Source: Zestosphaera sp.
GTDB taxonomy: Archaea > Thermoproteota > Thermoprotei_A > Sulfolobales > NBVN01
Length of the DNA stretch: 64,000 nt
Assembly (NCBI GenBank): GCA_038727705.1
Contig: JAVYVJ010000002.1
Span: 238,012 to 302,011 of the forward strand
Direction of reading: 5' to 3'
This document shows positions 25,155 through 33,700 of this stretch, one piece after another (within the stretch, counting starts at the first letter, position 1; the number at the start of each line of letters is the position of its first letter). The notes beneath the pieces were generated by a model. That model did not search any database, was not told the DNA's origin, and was given only the letters and a program-made list of their open reading frames with translations. A program made the translations under genes and the position numbers.

Positions 25155-25991
25155 CTACCGCCTCCCAAGTATCTCTAAGTAGCTAGGGTTGTCACGCATT
25201 ATATACTCGCCGAGAACGAACCCCTTCTCCCAGTCAAGCTCTGACTCCTCAACGTTGGGGTTCTGCTTGACTACGACCTTGCTCCTCAGCGTGTTGTAGA
25301 GAGTGACCGGATCTCTGAGTCCTATATGCCTCCCAAAGATTTCAGGACATGTTGACAGAACCTCGATGAATCTGAAGCCCTTCATTCCTAGGGCCCTGTA
25401 CATGAACTGCTCTATAAGCGGCGGATGCGTCACTGACGCCCGAGCCACGTAGTTGGGGTTAAGCGATGAGATCAGCTTCACCGCGTTAAGCGGTGGCTCC
25501 GGGTTGCCGTAGGGGGTCGTGGTCGTGTAGAGTCCGCGCGGCGTTGTCGGCGCCATCTGACCTCCGGTCATGGCATAGACGAAGTTGGTGATCATCACTA
25601 CTATCAGGTCCATGTTCCTCTTCGCCGCGTGGATTAAGTGGTTGCCGCCGATGCCGGCGATGTCTCCATCACCGCCTATGATTATCATCTCCAGCCCTGG
25701 CTTCGCGAGCTTAGCGCCAGTGGCGAAGGCTACAGCCCTCCCGTGCAGGGTGTGTGCAGCGTCGAAGTTGACGTAGAAGGAGGTTCTCGCAGAGCAGCCG
25801 ATGCCTGTGACGAAGACTATATTCTCCCTCTTCAGTGAGCCCTCCCTAACCCTCCTGTCTATAGCTCTCATGATGCTTCCTAAGTTTATGCCGAGCCCGC
25901 AGCCAGGGCACCATATGTGGGGTAGTCTGTCAGTCCTCAAGTACTTGTCGAGTGGGTGATATCCCTTCACGGAGGAGCCCTCTACATCCAT
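25155..25991 (-). CDS. korB: 2-oxoacid:ferredoxin oxidoreductase, beta subunit (TPP-binding)
   Basis: 278 residues. Thiamine diphosphate-binding subunit: WCPGCGLG (about 27-34), GIGCSARTS (about 63-71) contributing iron-sulfur ligands, and the TPP motif GGDGDIAGIGGNH through the Asn in ITNF (about 108-142). The start ATG overlaps the end of korA by ten bases, so coupling is tight. It would form the catalytic core with korA. Confidence 0.92.
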   Translation of the reverse strand: MDVEGSSVKGYHPLDKYLRTDRLPHIWCPGCGLGINLGSIMRAIDRRVREGSLKRENIVFVTGIGCSARTSFYVNFDAAHTLHGRAVAFATGAKLAKPGLEMIIIGGDGDIAGIGGNHLIHAAKRNMDLIVVMITNFVYAMTGGQMAPTTPRGLYTTTTPYGNPEPPLNAVKLISSLNPNYVARASVTHPPLIEQFMYRALGMKGFRFIEVLSTCPEIFGRHIGLRDPVTLYNTLRSKVVVKQNPNVEESELDWEKGFVLGEYIMRDNPSYLEILGRR

Positions 25992-27106
25992 TCTCTAATC
26001 CCCTCCACTATATCATCAGGCGTCGGTACATCCAGGTTCAGGAGCGGGAGAGACAAGACCTCACCATTCTTCACTATTCTCTCGATATCGTAGACTACCT
26101 TCCCTACATTGTTCTCAGCTACGAACACCTTATCAGCATGCCTGCAGTACTCCCTAATCACCCCAACCTTCAGAGGCCACAGCGTCTTGAGTCTAAGCAG
26201 GCCTGCCTTGACGCCGGAGTTTCTGAGGGCCCTGACAGCAGCCAGGGCCGCCCTGGCGGTCGAGCCGTATGACACTACGATGTATTTTGAGTCGTTTATG
26301 TAGTAGCCCTCAACGTCGAAGACCTGGTCAATGCGGTTTAAGATCTTGTTGCAGAGCCTGTTGACGAGTCTGCGGTACGTGTTAACGTCTTGCTTGTAGT
26401 ACCCGCGCTCATCATGCGTTAGGGACTCAACAATCACGTTATATCCCTCCCCGAAGCAGGCCATAGGCGGTATCAAGTCATCATCCGGTCTGTAAGGCAG
26501 ATACTCGTCCGGCGGGACCGTAGGTTTCTTCCTGTTAACTACCTCAATCTCCCCCGGCTCCCTCAAAATCGCCGCCTCCCATAAATGAGCAATCACAGAA
26601 TCGGAGAGCAGGACTACCGGCGTTCTTAAAGATTCGGAGATATTGAAAGCCTTCACGGTCATGTCGAAAGCCTCCTGAACAGACCACGGCGCAAGAACCG
26701 GGATCACGTAATCCCCGTGAGGTCCGTTCCTAACCTGAAGGACGTCGCTTTGAGATGATTTAGTGGGCACTCCCGTGGAGGGACCTGCCCTCATGACATT
26801 AACCACTACTAGCGGCGTCTCGGTGATGATGGCTAGGCCTAGCGCTTCAACCATGAGGGAGAAGCCCGGCCCCGAGGTGGCCGTCATGGATTTGACGCCT
26901 GCCCATGAGGCCCCGACCACAGCGTTAATCGAGGCTATCTCGTCCTCGAACTGCATCATGACGCCCCCTACCTCAGGGAGTTTCTCAGCTAGGTACTCCA
27001 TGATGTCCGAGGCAGGGGTTATCGGGTATCCTGCGTAGAACCTCATCCCAGCGGCTATGGCTCCCTCGGCGATCGCCGTATTACCCGAGATAAAAACCCT
27101 CCTCAT
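25982..27106 (-). CDS. korA: 2-oxoacid:ferredoxin oxidoreductase, alpha subunit
   Basis: 374 residues. Substrate-binding alpha subunit: GNTAIAEGAIAAGMRFYAGYPITPASDIME (split here as GAIAAGMRFYAGYPITPAS, about 15-33), the EDEIASINAVVGAS loop (about 54-67), a conserved GPGFSLMVEALGLA (about 79-92), and VMRAGPSTG (about 104-112), all of the KOR/POR alpha family. The ATG overlaps the TGA of korD (ATGA). No large N-terminal extension or fusion is present. Confidence 0.93.
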   Translation of the reverse strand: MRRVFISGNTAIAEGAIAAGMRFYAGYPITPASDIMEYLAEKLPEVGGVMMQFEDEIASINAVVGASWAGVKSMTATSGPGFSLMVEALGLAIITETPLVVVNVMRAGPSTGVPTKSSQSDVLQVRNGPHGDYVIPVLAPWSVQEAFDMTVKAFNISESLRTPVVLLSDSVIAHLWEAAILREPGEIEVVNRKKPTVPPDEYLPYRPDDDLIPPMACFGEGYNVIVESLTHDERGYYKQDVNTYRRLVNRLCNKILNRIDQVFDVEGYYINDSKYIVVSYGSTARAALAAVRALRNSGVKAGLLRLKTLWPLKVGVIREYCRHADKVFVAENNVGKVVYDIERIVKNGEVLSLPLLNLDVPTPDDIVEGIREWM

Positions 27107-27363
27107 CTACCACTAACCTCCACAAAAATGGCGAAGTCGGGGCAGTTAAACTCGCAGAGCCTACATCCGATGCACTTGCCTATGTTGGCTGGCACTGGAT
27201 ACCTGAACCCATATTTGTTATACCTATCGCCTCTGACCAAGACCTTAGTCGGGCACACGCTGATGCATATGCCGCATTCCTTACACCTATTCGCAACAAC
27301 GTTAATGCCGAACCTGCCGCCAGAAGACTTGATTAACTCCTCGGCCTGGCCAGGTAAACCGCA
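27103..27363 (-). CDS. korD: 2-oxoacid:ferredoxin oxidoreductase, ferredoxin subunit; start codon missing in frame
   Basis: This reading frame ends at TGA 27103-27105, overlapping the korA ATG, and encodes a two-[4Fe-4S] ferredoxin: cysteines in CxxCxxCxxxCP, twice (eight ligands; first codon near 27285, last near 27144). Upstream, the frame runs 26 codons back to an in-frame TGA at 27364-27366 with no ATG, GTG or TTG before the first cysteine. An ATG (27364) and GTG (27367), following a TATA-like TTTTTAAA (about 27390-27397), lie in another frame and would read out of frame. A +1 shift (real or a sequence error) or a rare ATT start at 27306 (67 residues) is needed. Function inferred from position: electron acceptor for KorABC. 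Confidence 0.8.
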   Translation of the reverse strand, partial: CGLPGQAEELIKSSGGRFGINVVANRCKECGICISVCPTKVLVRGDRYNKYGFRYPVPANIGKCIGCRLCEFNCPDFAIFVEVSGR

Positions 27364-27616
27364 TCACCCAAAATATACTGGGGACGCGTTTAAAAAGATC
27401 GCAAGGTTTAGGTGTTTTAAGATGTTTATTAGTTAGAATTTTAGAATATTATTCTCAGAACGAATTTAGGACTTCATTTCAGCGTACTGAATAATGCATG
27501 CTTATACGTAAAACTTAAGCAGCTCTCAAGTCCGCTGCGCGGGCACTGCACTAGTATGCACGCTGTATCAGGTCTTGAGACGTGCAATCGTTCTTCGAGT
27601 CCTTCGCTTAGTTAAA
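27364..27616. other. korD promoter region and possible small RNA
   Basis: Next to korD lies its TATA-like run (27389-27398 on the minus strand). Farther right is a structured segment: TCTCAAG (about 27525) pairing with CTTGAGA (about 27577), enclosing hairpins CCGC-TGC-GCGG and TGCA-CTAGTA-TGCA. A TATA-like CTTATACG precedes it on the + strand near 27508. No protein frame and no C/D boxes. A further inverted repeat, CTTAGTT-A-AACTAAG (27606-27620), overlaps the stop of the next gene. Confidence 0.3.
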
Positions 27617-27949
27617 CTAAGGTGCTGTAGTGAGAGCTACTCTAACGTTGCTTCCCTCAGGCACTATAAGCAACATACCATTCTCAAAGCTTATGTCGAT
27701 CTCCTCAACACTGCCTACATTCAAGTATTTGAGGAGATTCCTTGCAAGGACTGTCATCATCAGCGAGATTTTAGCCACGCATTCAGGGTCTGAGACTCTA
27801 GTCGGCGCATTTACGACTGCGTCGATGAAGTTTCCCTTGTTGTCGACATCGATGACTAGACTGAGTCTCTCGATAACTCCCTCACTAAGGACTTCACCCC
27901 CCTCCGCCGACTCATCAACCTCGAACTCATGGATAGCGTTATACGTCAA
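27617..27949 (-). CDS. Hypothetical protein, possible roadblock/LC7 fold
   Basis: 110 residues from TTG with GGGGGT just upstream; a TATA-like TTTATAAG lies about 35 bases further. Alternating strands and a central helix (VSDPECVAKISLMMTVLARNL, about residues 50-70, then NVGSVEEIDISFENGMLLIVP) resemble the roadblock/LC7 dimerisation fold used with small GTPases. This is a weak pattern match. No GTPase adjoins it. Confidence 0.45.
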   Translation of the reverse strand: MTYNAIHEFEVDESAEGGEVLSEGVIERLSLVIDVDNKGNFIDAVVNAPTRVSDPECVAKISLMMTVLARNLLKYLNVGSVEEIDISFENGMLLIVPEGSNVRVALTTAP

Positions 27950-28091
27950 ATACCCCCTTAATGAACTAGGGATGTGGGGTCCTTATAAAGAGTTAGGCTC
28001 TTAGCAGGCTTGATGTCGGTGGTCCGGGGTTAGGCTTCATGACAGGGTTGGGTTTTGCGGGCCATTTCGACATGGTTTCGAACCCCGCGCT

Positions 28092-29003
28092 TCAAACCTC
28101 GCCTAACGTGAGGATTTCCTTGAGCACTCTCTTGAAGCTCATGGGCGGTGATGAGGGCTTCTGAAACTCTATAACTACGTATTTGACCCCGTTTACGCTC
28201 TCCTGCATTCTCTTACTTAATTCGTTTCTCACATTCTCTATCTCATCGACGCTGGTGCCTTCAGGCACCTCAACCTGAAGCATCACGAGGAACTCGCCGG
28301 GCCCCACGACCAGCGACTTCACATCGTTGACGTCAACGATCCTGGGATCTGAGAGGGCGATCTTAACGACCCTGCCCACGATGTTCTTCGGCGCCGCCCT
28401 ACCCACCAACACCTCGAAATACCTGTAGCTCAGCAACGCTGAGGAAGACAGGAGAATCACCGACACCACTAAAGTGCCTAAGCCGTCGACGAACGGGCTT
28501 CCAAGTAAGAGGGACGTCAGAGCTGCTGAGCCGCCGACGCTATCAGCCAGGTTCTCAACCAGAGTTCCTTTCGCTGAGGGGTCGGCCGGGTTTCTCCTAA
28601 GCTCGATCAAGCTCCACAGTAGGATAGCTAGATCCAGCGTGAGGGCGGTAGCTAAAGACGCTATGGACGTAGTGGTTGAGATCACCTCCCCCCCAGCCAC
28701 CAGCTGTTGAACGCCTGAGAAGGAGGTTACGGCGAAGAGGAAGCCCCCGATAAGTGCTGACACTATCAGTCCGAAGACGTACACAGCCCTGCCTAAGCCG
28801 AAGGGGTACCTGGTTGAAGGCCTCCTCCTCGACATCAGTAGCCCGAGAACTAGGAGTCCTGACCCTATCGTGTCGCCTAATGCATGAAGGAACTCAGCGT
28901 TGACGGCTGTGGACGCAGCGTTTAACATGCTAACAGTCTTCAGTAGGAGTGATATCAAGTTCAACGTGAATGACGCGTGTGCAGCCCTCATCTCAGTCAG
29001 CAC
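28092..29003 (-). CDS. Cation diffusion facilitator (CDF) metal transporter
   Basis: 303 residues with six predicted membrane spans and a C-terminal cytoplasmic ferredoxin-like domain (about 205-290). Metal-site residues: HALGD (H40, D44) in the second span and, where HxxxD is usual in the fifth, ENLADS (E150, D154). Such proteins export Zn, Co, Fe or Mn in exchange for protons. The His-to-Glu change may shift metal preference. GTG start at 29003 or ATG 28991. Single gene, followed by a structured intergenic region. Confidence 0.88.
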   Translation of the reverse strand: MLTEMRAAHASFTLNLISLLLKTVSMLNAASTAVNAEFLHALGDTIGSGLLVLGLLMSRRRPSTRYPFGLGRAVYVFGLIVSALIGGFLFAVTSFSGVQQLVAGGEVISTTTSIASLATALTLDLAILLWSLIELRRNPADPSAKGTLVENLADSVGGSAALTSLLLGSPFVDGLGTLVVSVILLSSSALLSYRYFEVLVGRAAPKNIVGRVVKIALSDPRIVDVNDVKSLVVGPGEFLVMLQVEVPEGTSVDEIENVRNELSKRMQESVNGVKYVVIEFQKPSSPPMSFKRVLKEILTLGEV

Positions 29004-29057
29004 GTCACTAAGATTAATAAGTGGGTGAGCCCCTATAAGCGTTGCGCTCTTTTGAAA

Positions 29058-30221
29058 TCACGCAATAAACCATAGATCCTCGACAGGTCCAGTGAAGCCG
29101 TACTCACGGGCTAGTCTAAACGCCCTCTCCATCTCCTCGCCACTGACGTGTCTACCTAACTCACCCCACTTTTTAACGTCTCTGAGAACCACATACTCTG
29201 GTCGGTATTGATCCATTATGTTCACTAAAGCCCTCCTCACGTTCTCGGCCGCCCACTTAAGTACGTTACCAGTACAGCACTTAACGTGGTTGGGCAACAC
29301 GAGGTGCCTTATTATGAGATCCCCGGAGTCGTGAGCCACTTTAATATTTCTAGTCACCACCTCAAAGTAGTTCTTGGCTAAGGAGAGCTTCAACGCACAC
29401 TCGCTGTTCCCGTATTTGAGATCCGGTAGCCAGATGTCTATAACGTCCGCTATGAGCCCCATGGATTCCTCGCTTAAGTACATGTTGCTGTTCCACAGTT
29501 GAGGGACTTTAGCCGTCAGGAATTTAAGGGAGGACAATATTACTGGGATGTTTGGCGTCGGCTCGCCGCCAACGTGATTTATGTTCTTCGCCCCGCTGGT
29601 GGCTAGCCAGGTCTGTATGTCAGCGAGCTCCTCGGGGCCGCGTTCCTCGGCCGGGAGGCCTTCACGCTGGCTTATGCCCCAGTTCTGGCAGTACACACAT
29701 CTGAAGTTACAGCCTACGTAGAACACAGTGCCTGACGGGACTAGCGGTGCTTCCTCCCCCATGTGATGGAAGAATGTATCCACGAAGCCGTTGAGTCCCG
29801 TGACTCTACAATAACCCATCCGACCCTCCGCTCTAAGAGCGCCGCAACGCCATTCGCAGAGCTTGCAGGGGCTTGCAAGCCTCCGCGCCAACTCAACCTT
29901 CAGGTCCAGGAATGTAACCCCACTAACGCCCTTGAGACTCACGTAGCTCCAAGGCCTGCCCGACTCCCTGACCTCACTCCAGAGTTTAACGAACTCCTGA
30001 CGCAGTTTAGCATGCACACTTAACAATTCCTCAGTAACTACGTTAGCGAGCTCCTCCCCCCTGAATGGTGCGGGCATATTCTTAACTATGATGTACTTGG
30101 GGGGTGCTTCACCACGCATTACGGAGTAGTACCATGATAGCCTCTCCCTAACCCTACTGTCCCCCCACACCCTGACGGAGTCTGGCCTAACCAGCCCTGC
30201 GTATCTAGTGTAATCTAACAT
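29058..30221 (-). CDS. PflX-like radical SAM protein (COG1313 type)
   Basis: 387 residues. Radical SAM cluster CNFRCVYC (C171, C175, C178) followed by GGEPTPN. Ahead of it a CxxC...C pattern (C119, C122, C126, then C138) is the extra cysteine set of the PflX/PflA-like group. A poorly defined family of glycyl-radical-activase relatives with no known archaeal substrate. An N-terminal 100-residue extension is unusual in length. ATG start. Not one of the AmmeMemo or viperin-type proteins. Confidence 0.75.
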   Translation of the reverse strand: MLDYTRYAGLVRPDSVRVWGDSRVRERLSWYYSVMRGEAPPKYIIVKNMPAPFRGEELANVVTEELLSVHAKLRQEFVKLWSEVRESGRPWSYVSLKGVSGVTFLDLKVELARRLASPCKLCEWRCGALRAEGRMGYCRVTGLNGFVDTFFHHMGEEAPLVPSGTVFYVGCNFRCVYCQNWGISQREGLPAEERGPEELADIQTWLATSGAKNINHVGGEPTPNIPVILSSLKFLTAKVPQLWNSNMYLSEESMGLIADVIDIWLPDLKYGNSECALKLSLAKNYFEVVTRNIKVAHDSGDLIIRHLVLPNHVKCCTGNVLKWAAENVRRALVNIMDQYRPEYVVLRDVKKWGELGRHVSGEEMERAFRLAREYGFTGPVEDLWFIA

Positions 30222-30281
30222 ACGGGCCTCAATATGTTAAGCTCTTCCGTAACTAATAAGAATCTCGCTGCGCAGGGACTA

Positions 30282-31115
30282 CTAAGGTTGCAAACCCGGG
30301 CCCCTCCCCTCCAACTCTTTGAAGGAGTGGAAGGGAGCTGCTATAGGTGCCCTCTTATGCGCTGTCCTCCGGTGGAGTTGTAACACCCTCTCAACCACGC
30401 TTTGGGGTATCCCGGACGCCTTAGGTATGTCCTCAGGCCTGAGTCCCTCGTCAAACAGCCTGTAGAGCACCTCATCAATTTCGTCGTAAGTCAGGCCCAG
30501 CTCGCCCTCAGCCGTATGTCCGGGCCACAGGTCAGGCGATGGGGGTCTGGCAACCACCTCCGACGGCAGGTTAAGGTGCTTAGCGAACTCCCTCACTTGA
30601 GTCTTGTAGAGTCCTATGAGAGGATGTACGTCGCCTGCCCCATCACCCCACTTAGTGAAGAAACCTATCAACCACTCCGACCTATCGCTAGTCCCGACGA
30701 CCAGCATGTTCTCCCTGTTAGCTATGGCGTACAGAATCACCATCCTGGCCCTAGCCTTCACGTTACCTCTAACCAACCTCTCGGGGGATCCGTAGCTTAT
30801 CCCTAATGGCTTGAGGAAGGACGTGACGACCTCAGTGAGGTCTATTATTCTCATATCTAGACTCAAGCCGTTAGCCACCTTATTAGCTATCAGCGTTGAT
30901 GCGGGGTCGCTCTCACTGTCAGGCATGTGCACCACGGTGACGGACGAAGGGCCTAAAGCCCTTGCAGAGATGGCTGCACACACCGACGAGTCACCACCCC
31001 CCGAGAGTCCTATAACCACCCCCGAAGCGCCGGCCTCCCTGACTCTACCTCTGATGAAGTCCTTAATGACTTCCTCAGCTTTCCGGAAGTCTAGCCTCAG
31101 GTGTGGCGGTAACAT
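30282..31115 (-). CDS. nadE: NH3-dependent NAD+ synthetase
   Basis: 277 residues. Adenylates deamido-NAD and amidates it with ammonia, the last step of NAD synthesis. The ATP-pyrophosphatase loop SGGGDSS is at residues 38-44. TSDRSEWLIGFFTKWGDGAGDV (about 142-163) and VHPLIGLYKTQVRE are typical. No glutaminase domain is fused, so ammonia or a separate amidotransferase is used. ATG start. Diverges from mevalonate kinase. Confidence 0.95.
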   Translation of the reverse strand: MLPPHLRLDFRKAEEVIKDFIRGRVREAGASGVVIGLSGGGDSSVCAAISARALGPSSVTVVHMPDSESDPASTLIANKVANGLSLDMRIIDLTEVVTSFLKPLGISYGSPERLVRGNVKARARMVILYAIANRENMLVVGTSDRSEWLIGFFTKWGDGAGDVHPLIGLYKTQVREFAKHLNLPSEVVARPPSPDLWPGHTAEGELGLTYDEIDEVLYRLFDEGLRPEDIPKASGIPQSVVERVLQLHRRTAHKRAPIAAPFHSFKELEGRGPGLQP

Positions 31116-31230
31116 CTAACCACCAAGATTATAGGGGGCTCTCAAATTTAAGGAGGGGTATATCAACGTCAAGGTCTATCTATGAAAACCTGATCCCCAA
31201 ACAATTAATTCCCTTCAGCGAACTACTTTA

Positions 31231-32250
31231 GTGGGTGTTCAGTTGGGTAGGGTCGTGGCCTCGTCTCCAGGTAAGATAACGCTCTTCGGGGAGCACGCGG
31301 TGGTGTATGGATACCCGGCGATAGTGGTGGCTATTGACCGGAAGGTCTACGTCACTGCGGAGGCCAGGGGTGACGACAGCGTAAGGATAAACGCTCAAGA
31401 CCTCAGAACCCCGGGCGTCATCGTCTCCATGAGTAACGGGGAGATTCAAGTCACCACGGACTACGGCAAGACCCTGTCGGCTATAGGGTATTTGAGCAAG
31501 GCGATAGAGCTGACTGCTGAGTTCCTCGGGGTTAGGAGGGGGGTTAACCTGGAAGTCAGGTCCGAGATGCCTGTAGGCGCGGGCCTCGGAACGTCGGCCG
31601 CCGTCTCTGTGGCTACGATAGCAGCTTACAGTAGTTGCTTAGGTTATGAGTTGAGTAAGGAGGACATAGCACGACTAGGTTGGGAGGTCGAGAAGAACGT
31701 TCAGGGTCTTGCCTCCCCGATGGACACATCCATAGCCACCTTCGGAGGGGTTCTGAAGATATGGTTTGAAGGAAATGCGATACACAGGGTACCCATCAAC
31801 GTGGGCGGTGATCCTACTTTCGTGATAGCGTACGTCGAGAGGGAGAGAAGCACTAGGGACATGGTGCTGTGGGTTAAGAACCTCAGGGACAGGCATCCAG
31901 ACCTGGTGAACGGGATACTTGAGCACATAGGTAAGGTCACGCTCGAGGCTGAGAAAGCCTTGCCGGCTGGAGATCTCGCCGAGGTGGGCATACTCATGAA
32001 CATAAACCACGGCCTTCTAGATGCTTTAGGGGTTTCTACGAGGAGGTTAAACGAGGTCATCTACATTGCTAGGGTGGCCGGCGCTTTAGGATCCAAACTG
32101 ACTGGAGGAGGTGGTGGTGGGGCTTCAGTAGCGTTGACGCGGCCGGACAGCGCTGAGACGCTGACCAACGTGCTTAAGCTCATCACGCCGCAGGTGTTTA
32201 AAGCGGAGATAAATGCTGAGGGCGTTACTGTAGAGCGTCTTCAGAGCTGA
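31231..32250 (+). CDS. mvk: Mevalonate kinase
   Basis: 339 residues, GHMP kinase family. Phosphorylates mevalonate in isoprenoid lipid synthesis. GHMP motif 1 PGKITLFGEHAVVYG (about residues 10-24), motif 2 PVGAGLGTSAAVSVA (about 109-124), and motif 3 KLTGGGGGGASVAL near 290-303. The GTG start lies about 10 bases after an AT-rich run, probably leaderless. HMG-CoA reductase, the preceding enzyme, lies 29 kb to the right. Confidence 0.95.
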   Translation: MGVQLGRVVASSPGKITLFGEHAVVYGYPAIVVAIDRKVYVTAEARGDDSVRINAQDLRTPGVIVSMSNGEIQVTTDYGKTLSAIGYLSKAIELTAEFLGVRRGVNLEVRSEMPVGAGLGTSAAVSVATIAAYSSCLGYELSKEDIARLGWEVEKNVQGLASPMDTSIATFGGVLKIWFEGNAIHRVPINVGGDPTFVIAYVERERSTRDMVLWVKNLRDRHPDLVNGILEHIGKVTLEAEKALPAGDLAEVGILMNINHGLLDALGVSTRRLNEVIYIARVAGALGSKLTGGGGGGASVALTRPDSAETLTNVLKLITPQVFKAEINAEGVTVERLQS

Positions 32251-32271
32251 CCGCCCGCTTAGGGGTGGCTC

Positions 32272-33639
32272 TCAGTAGAAGCTGCGGACCTCCCTGCCTG
32301 ACAGCATGCTCGTAGCTACCTCTCTGACCTCATTCGCGTACTTCACGTGCTTGTCCCTAATGTAGATCCTGAGGAACGCTAGCTCGGCAGGCATGGAGCC
32401 TGCGAGCGTTTCCCTGACGGGCTTCGCCTCTATACTGCCCTCCTCATTCTCTATCAGAACCTCGGCCTCCTCAAACATGGGGTTGGTGGGGAGCTTGGGC
32501 GTGTCCACGAATATGATGTTTTCCCCGTCAACTATCTCCGGATGCATGCTCCTTAACCTACTCTCTATGCTCCTCTTGATGACGTCCTTACTCATTGTGA
32601 GGAATCCTTTGAATGTCTGGTCTATCGGGAGGACTGCCTGGTAAACGTTCTTGTAGGGGACCACCCTATTCAGCAGGTACCTACTCTCATCGAGAGCCCT
32701 GACGCTCGGGTTTGAGAGGACGTACTCATCGTCAAGCTCAACGTACTTGTTTACGTCGTCCATTATCCCGCTATAGTTGAGTATGTTATCAGCCTTAATC
32801 AGCATCTCCCCGGCGATTTTGTCGAAGGCTCGGACGGTCTTATGGTAGTACACGGTCTTAAACATGAAGATCCTTGCTATGAGCAGATGGTCTAGAACGT
32901 CCTTAGCCTTGTACTCCAGAACTATCCTGTCCTTGACAGGCTTCGAGTGGTATGCCAGCCTTTCCCAATCAAGTCCGAAGCCGTAGTTAGCGCCGGTGAA
33001 GTACGAGTCCCGAAGGAGGTAATCAACTATGTCGGCGCTGTAGGCCCCCTTAATTATGTAGTAGAGCGTCCTCTCTGAAACCCCTTCCCCTATGCTGGAT
33101 GTGAGGGGCCATGAATCCAGGGAAGGCGCTTCAATAAGCCTCGCCATGACCTCGGCGGAGAGCCCCAGCTCCTTCTCTATATAGTCGTCGAAGCACTTGG
33201 ACACCTCTGGATGCTCCCTCACTATCTTGCCGCCTAGAACCTCGTGGTTCACGCCATAGTTGACTAGCACGTGGTCTTCGAAGGTATGCGAGAATGGACC
33301 GTGCCCTACATCATGCAGTAAGCCGAGGAGACGTGCGATGTACTTCAGTCTGCTCAGCTCCGAGAAATTCAGCCCAAGCTTGGAGTAGGTGTACTCAGCA
33401 AGCACTCCAGCCACATACATGGAGCCTAGGGAGTGGGAGAACCTCGTGTGGACGGCCCCCGGATACACGAGATGCGATGTGCTCAACTGCTTGAGCCTCC
33501 GCAACCTCTGCATGGGCGAGGACGAGACCAGGCATATTTCGTGTCTAGCCAGCCTTAAATATCCGTGCACCGGATCCTTAATCTGAATCAATTCCTTATC
33601 CAGGTCCTCACACCCGCTATCTCTATCTCGTTCCGCCAT
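32272..33639 (-). CDS. HD-domain phosphohydrolase, SAMHD1/dGTPase-like (copy 1)
   Basis: 455 residues. HD motif as LLHDVGHGPFSHTFE (about residues 110-124), with VHTRFSHSLG (about 62-71) supplying another metal His, and an IKDPVHGYLRL start typical of SAMHD1/YdhJ-type proteins. Members hydrolyse deoxynucleoside triphosphates or related nucleotides. A paralogue, 421 residues, is encoded at 47933-49198. The C-terminal 120 residues differ and may determine regulation. ATG start; it overlaps nothing and diverges from the DHH gene with 61 bases between the two starts. Confidence 0.88.
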   Translation of the reverse strand: MAERDRDSGCEDLDKELIQIKDPVHGYLRLARHEICLVSSSPMQRLRRLKQLSTSHLVYPGAVHTRFSHSLGSMYVAGVLAEYTYSKLGLNFSELSRLKYIARLLGLLHDVGHGPFSHTFEDHVLVNYGVNHEVLGGKIVREHPEVSKCFDDYIEKELGLSAEVMARLIEAPSLDSWPLTSSIGEGVSERTLYYIIKGAYSADIVDYLLRDSYFTGANYGFGLDWERLAYHSKPVKDRIVLEYKAKDVLDHLLIARIFMFKTVYYHKTVRAFDKIAGEMLIKADNILNYSGIMDDVNKYVELDDEYVLSNPSVRALDESRYLLNRVVPYKNVYQAVLPIDQTFKGFLTMSKDVIKRSIESRLRSMHPEIVDGENIIFVDTPKLPTNPMFEEAEVLIENEEGSIEAKPVRETLAGSMPAELAFLRIYIRDKHVKYANEVREVATSMLSGREVRSFY

Positions 33640-33700
33640 TAATATGTTAGCATGCAGTCAGCCTTCTATTTTAAGGTCCATACGTAAATTTCTTTTAGTG

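Noticed and set aside
27128-27436. A + strand frame of about 100 codons over korD
   Set aside because: The opposite strand encodes the eight-cysteine ferredoxin; the + frame has no recognisable features.
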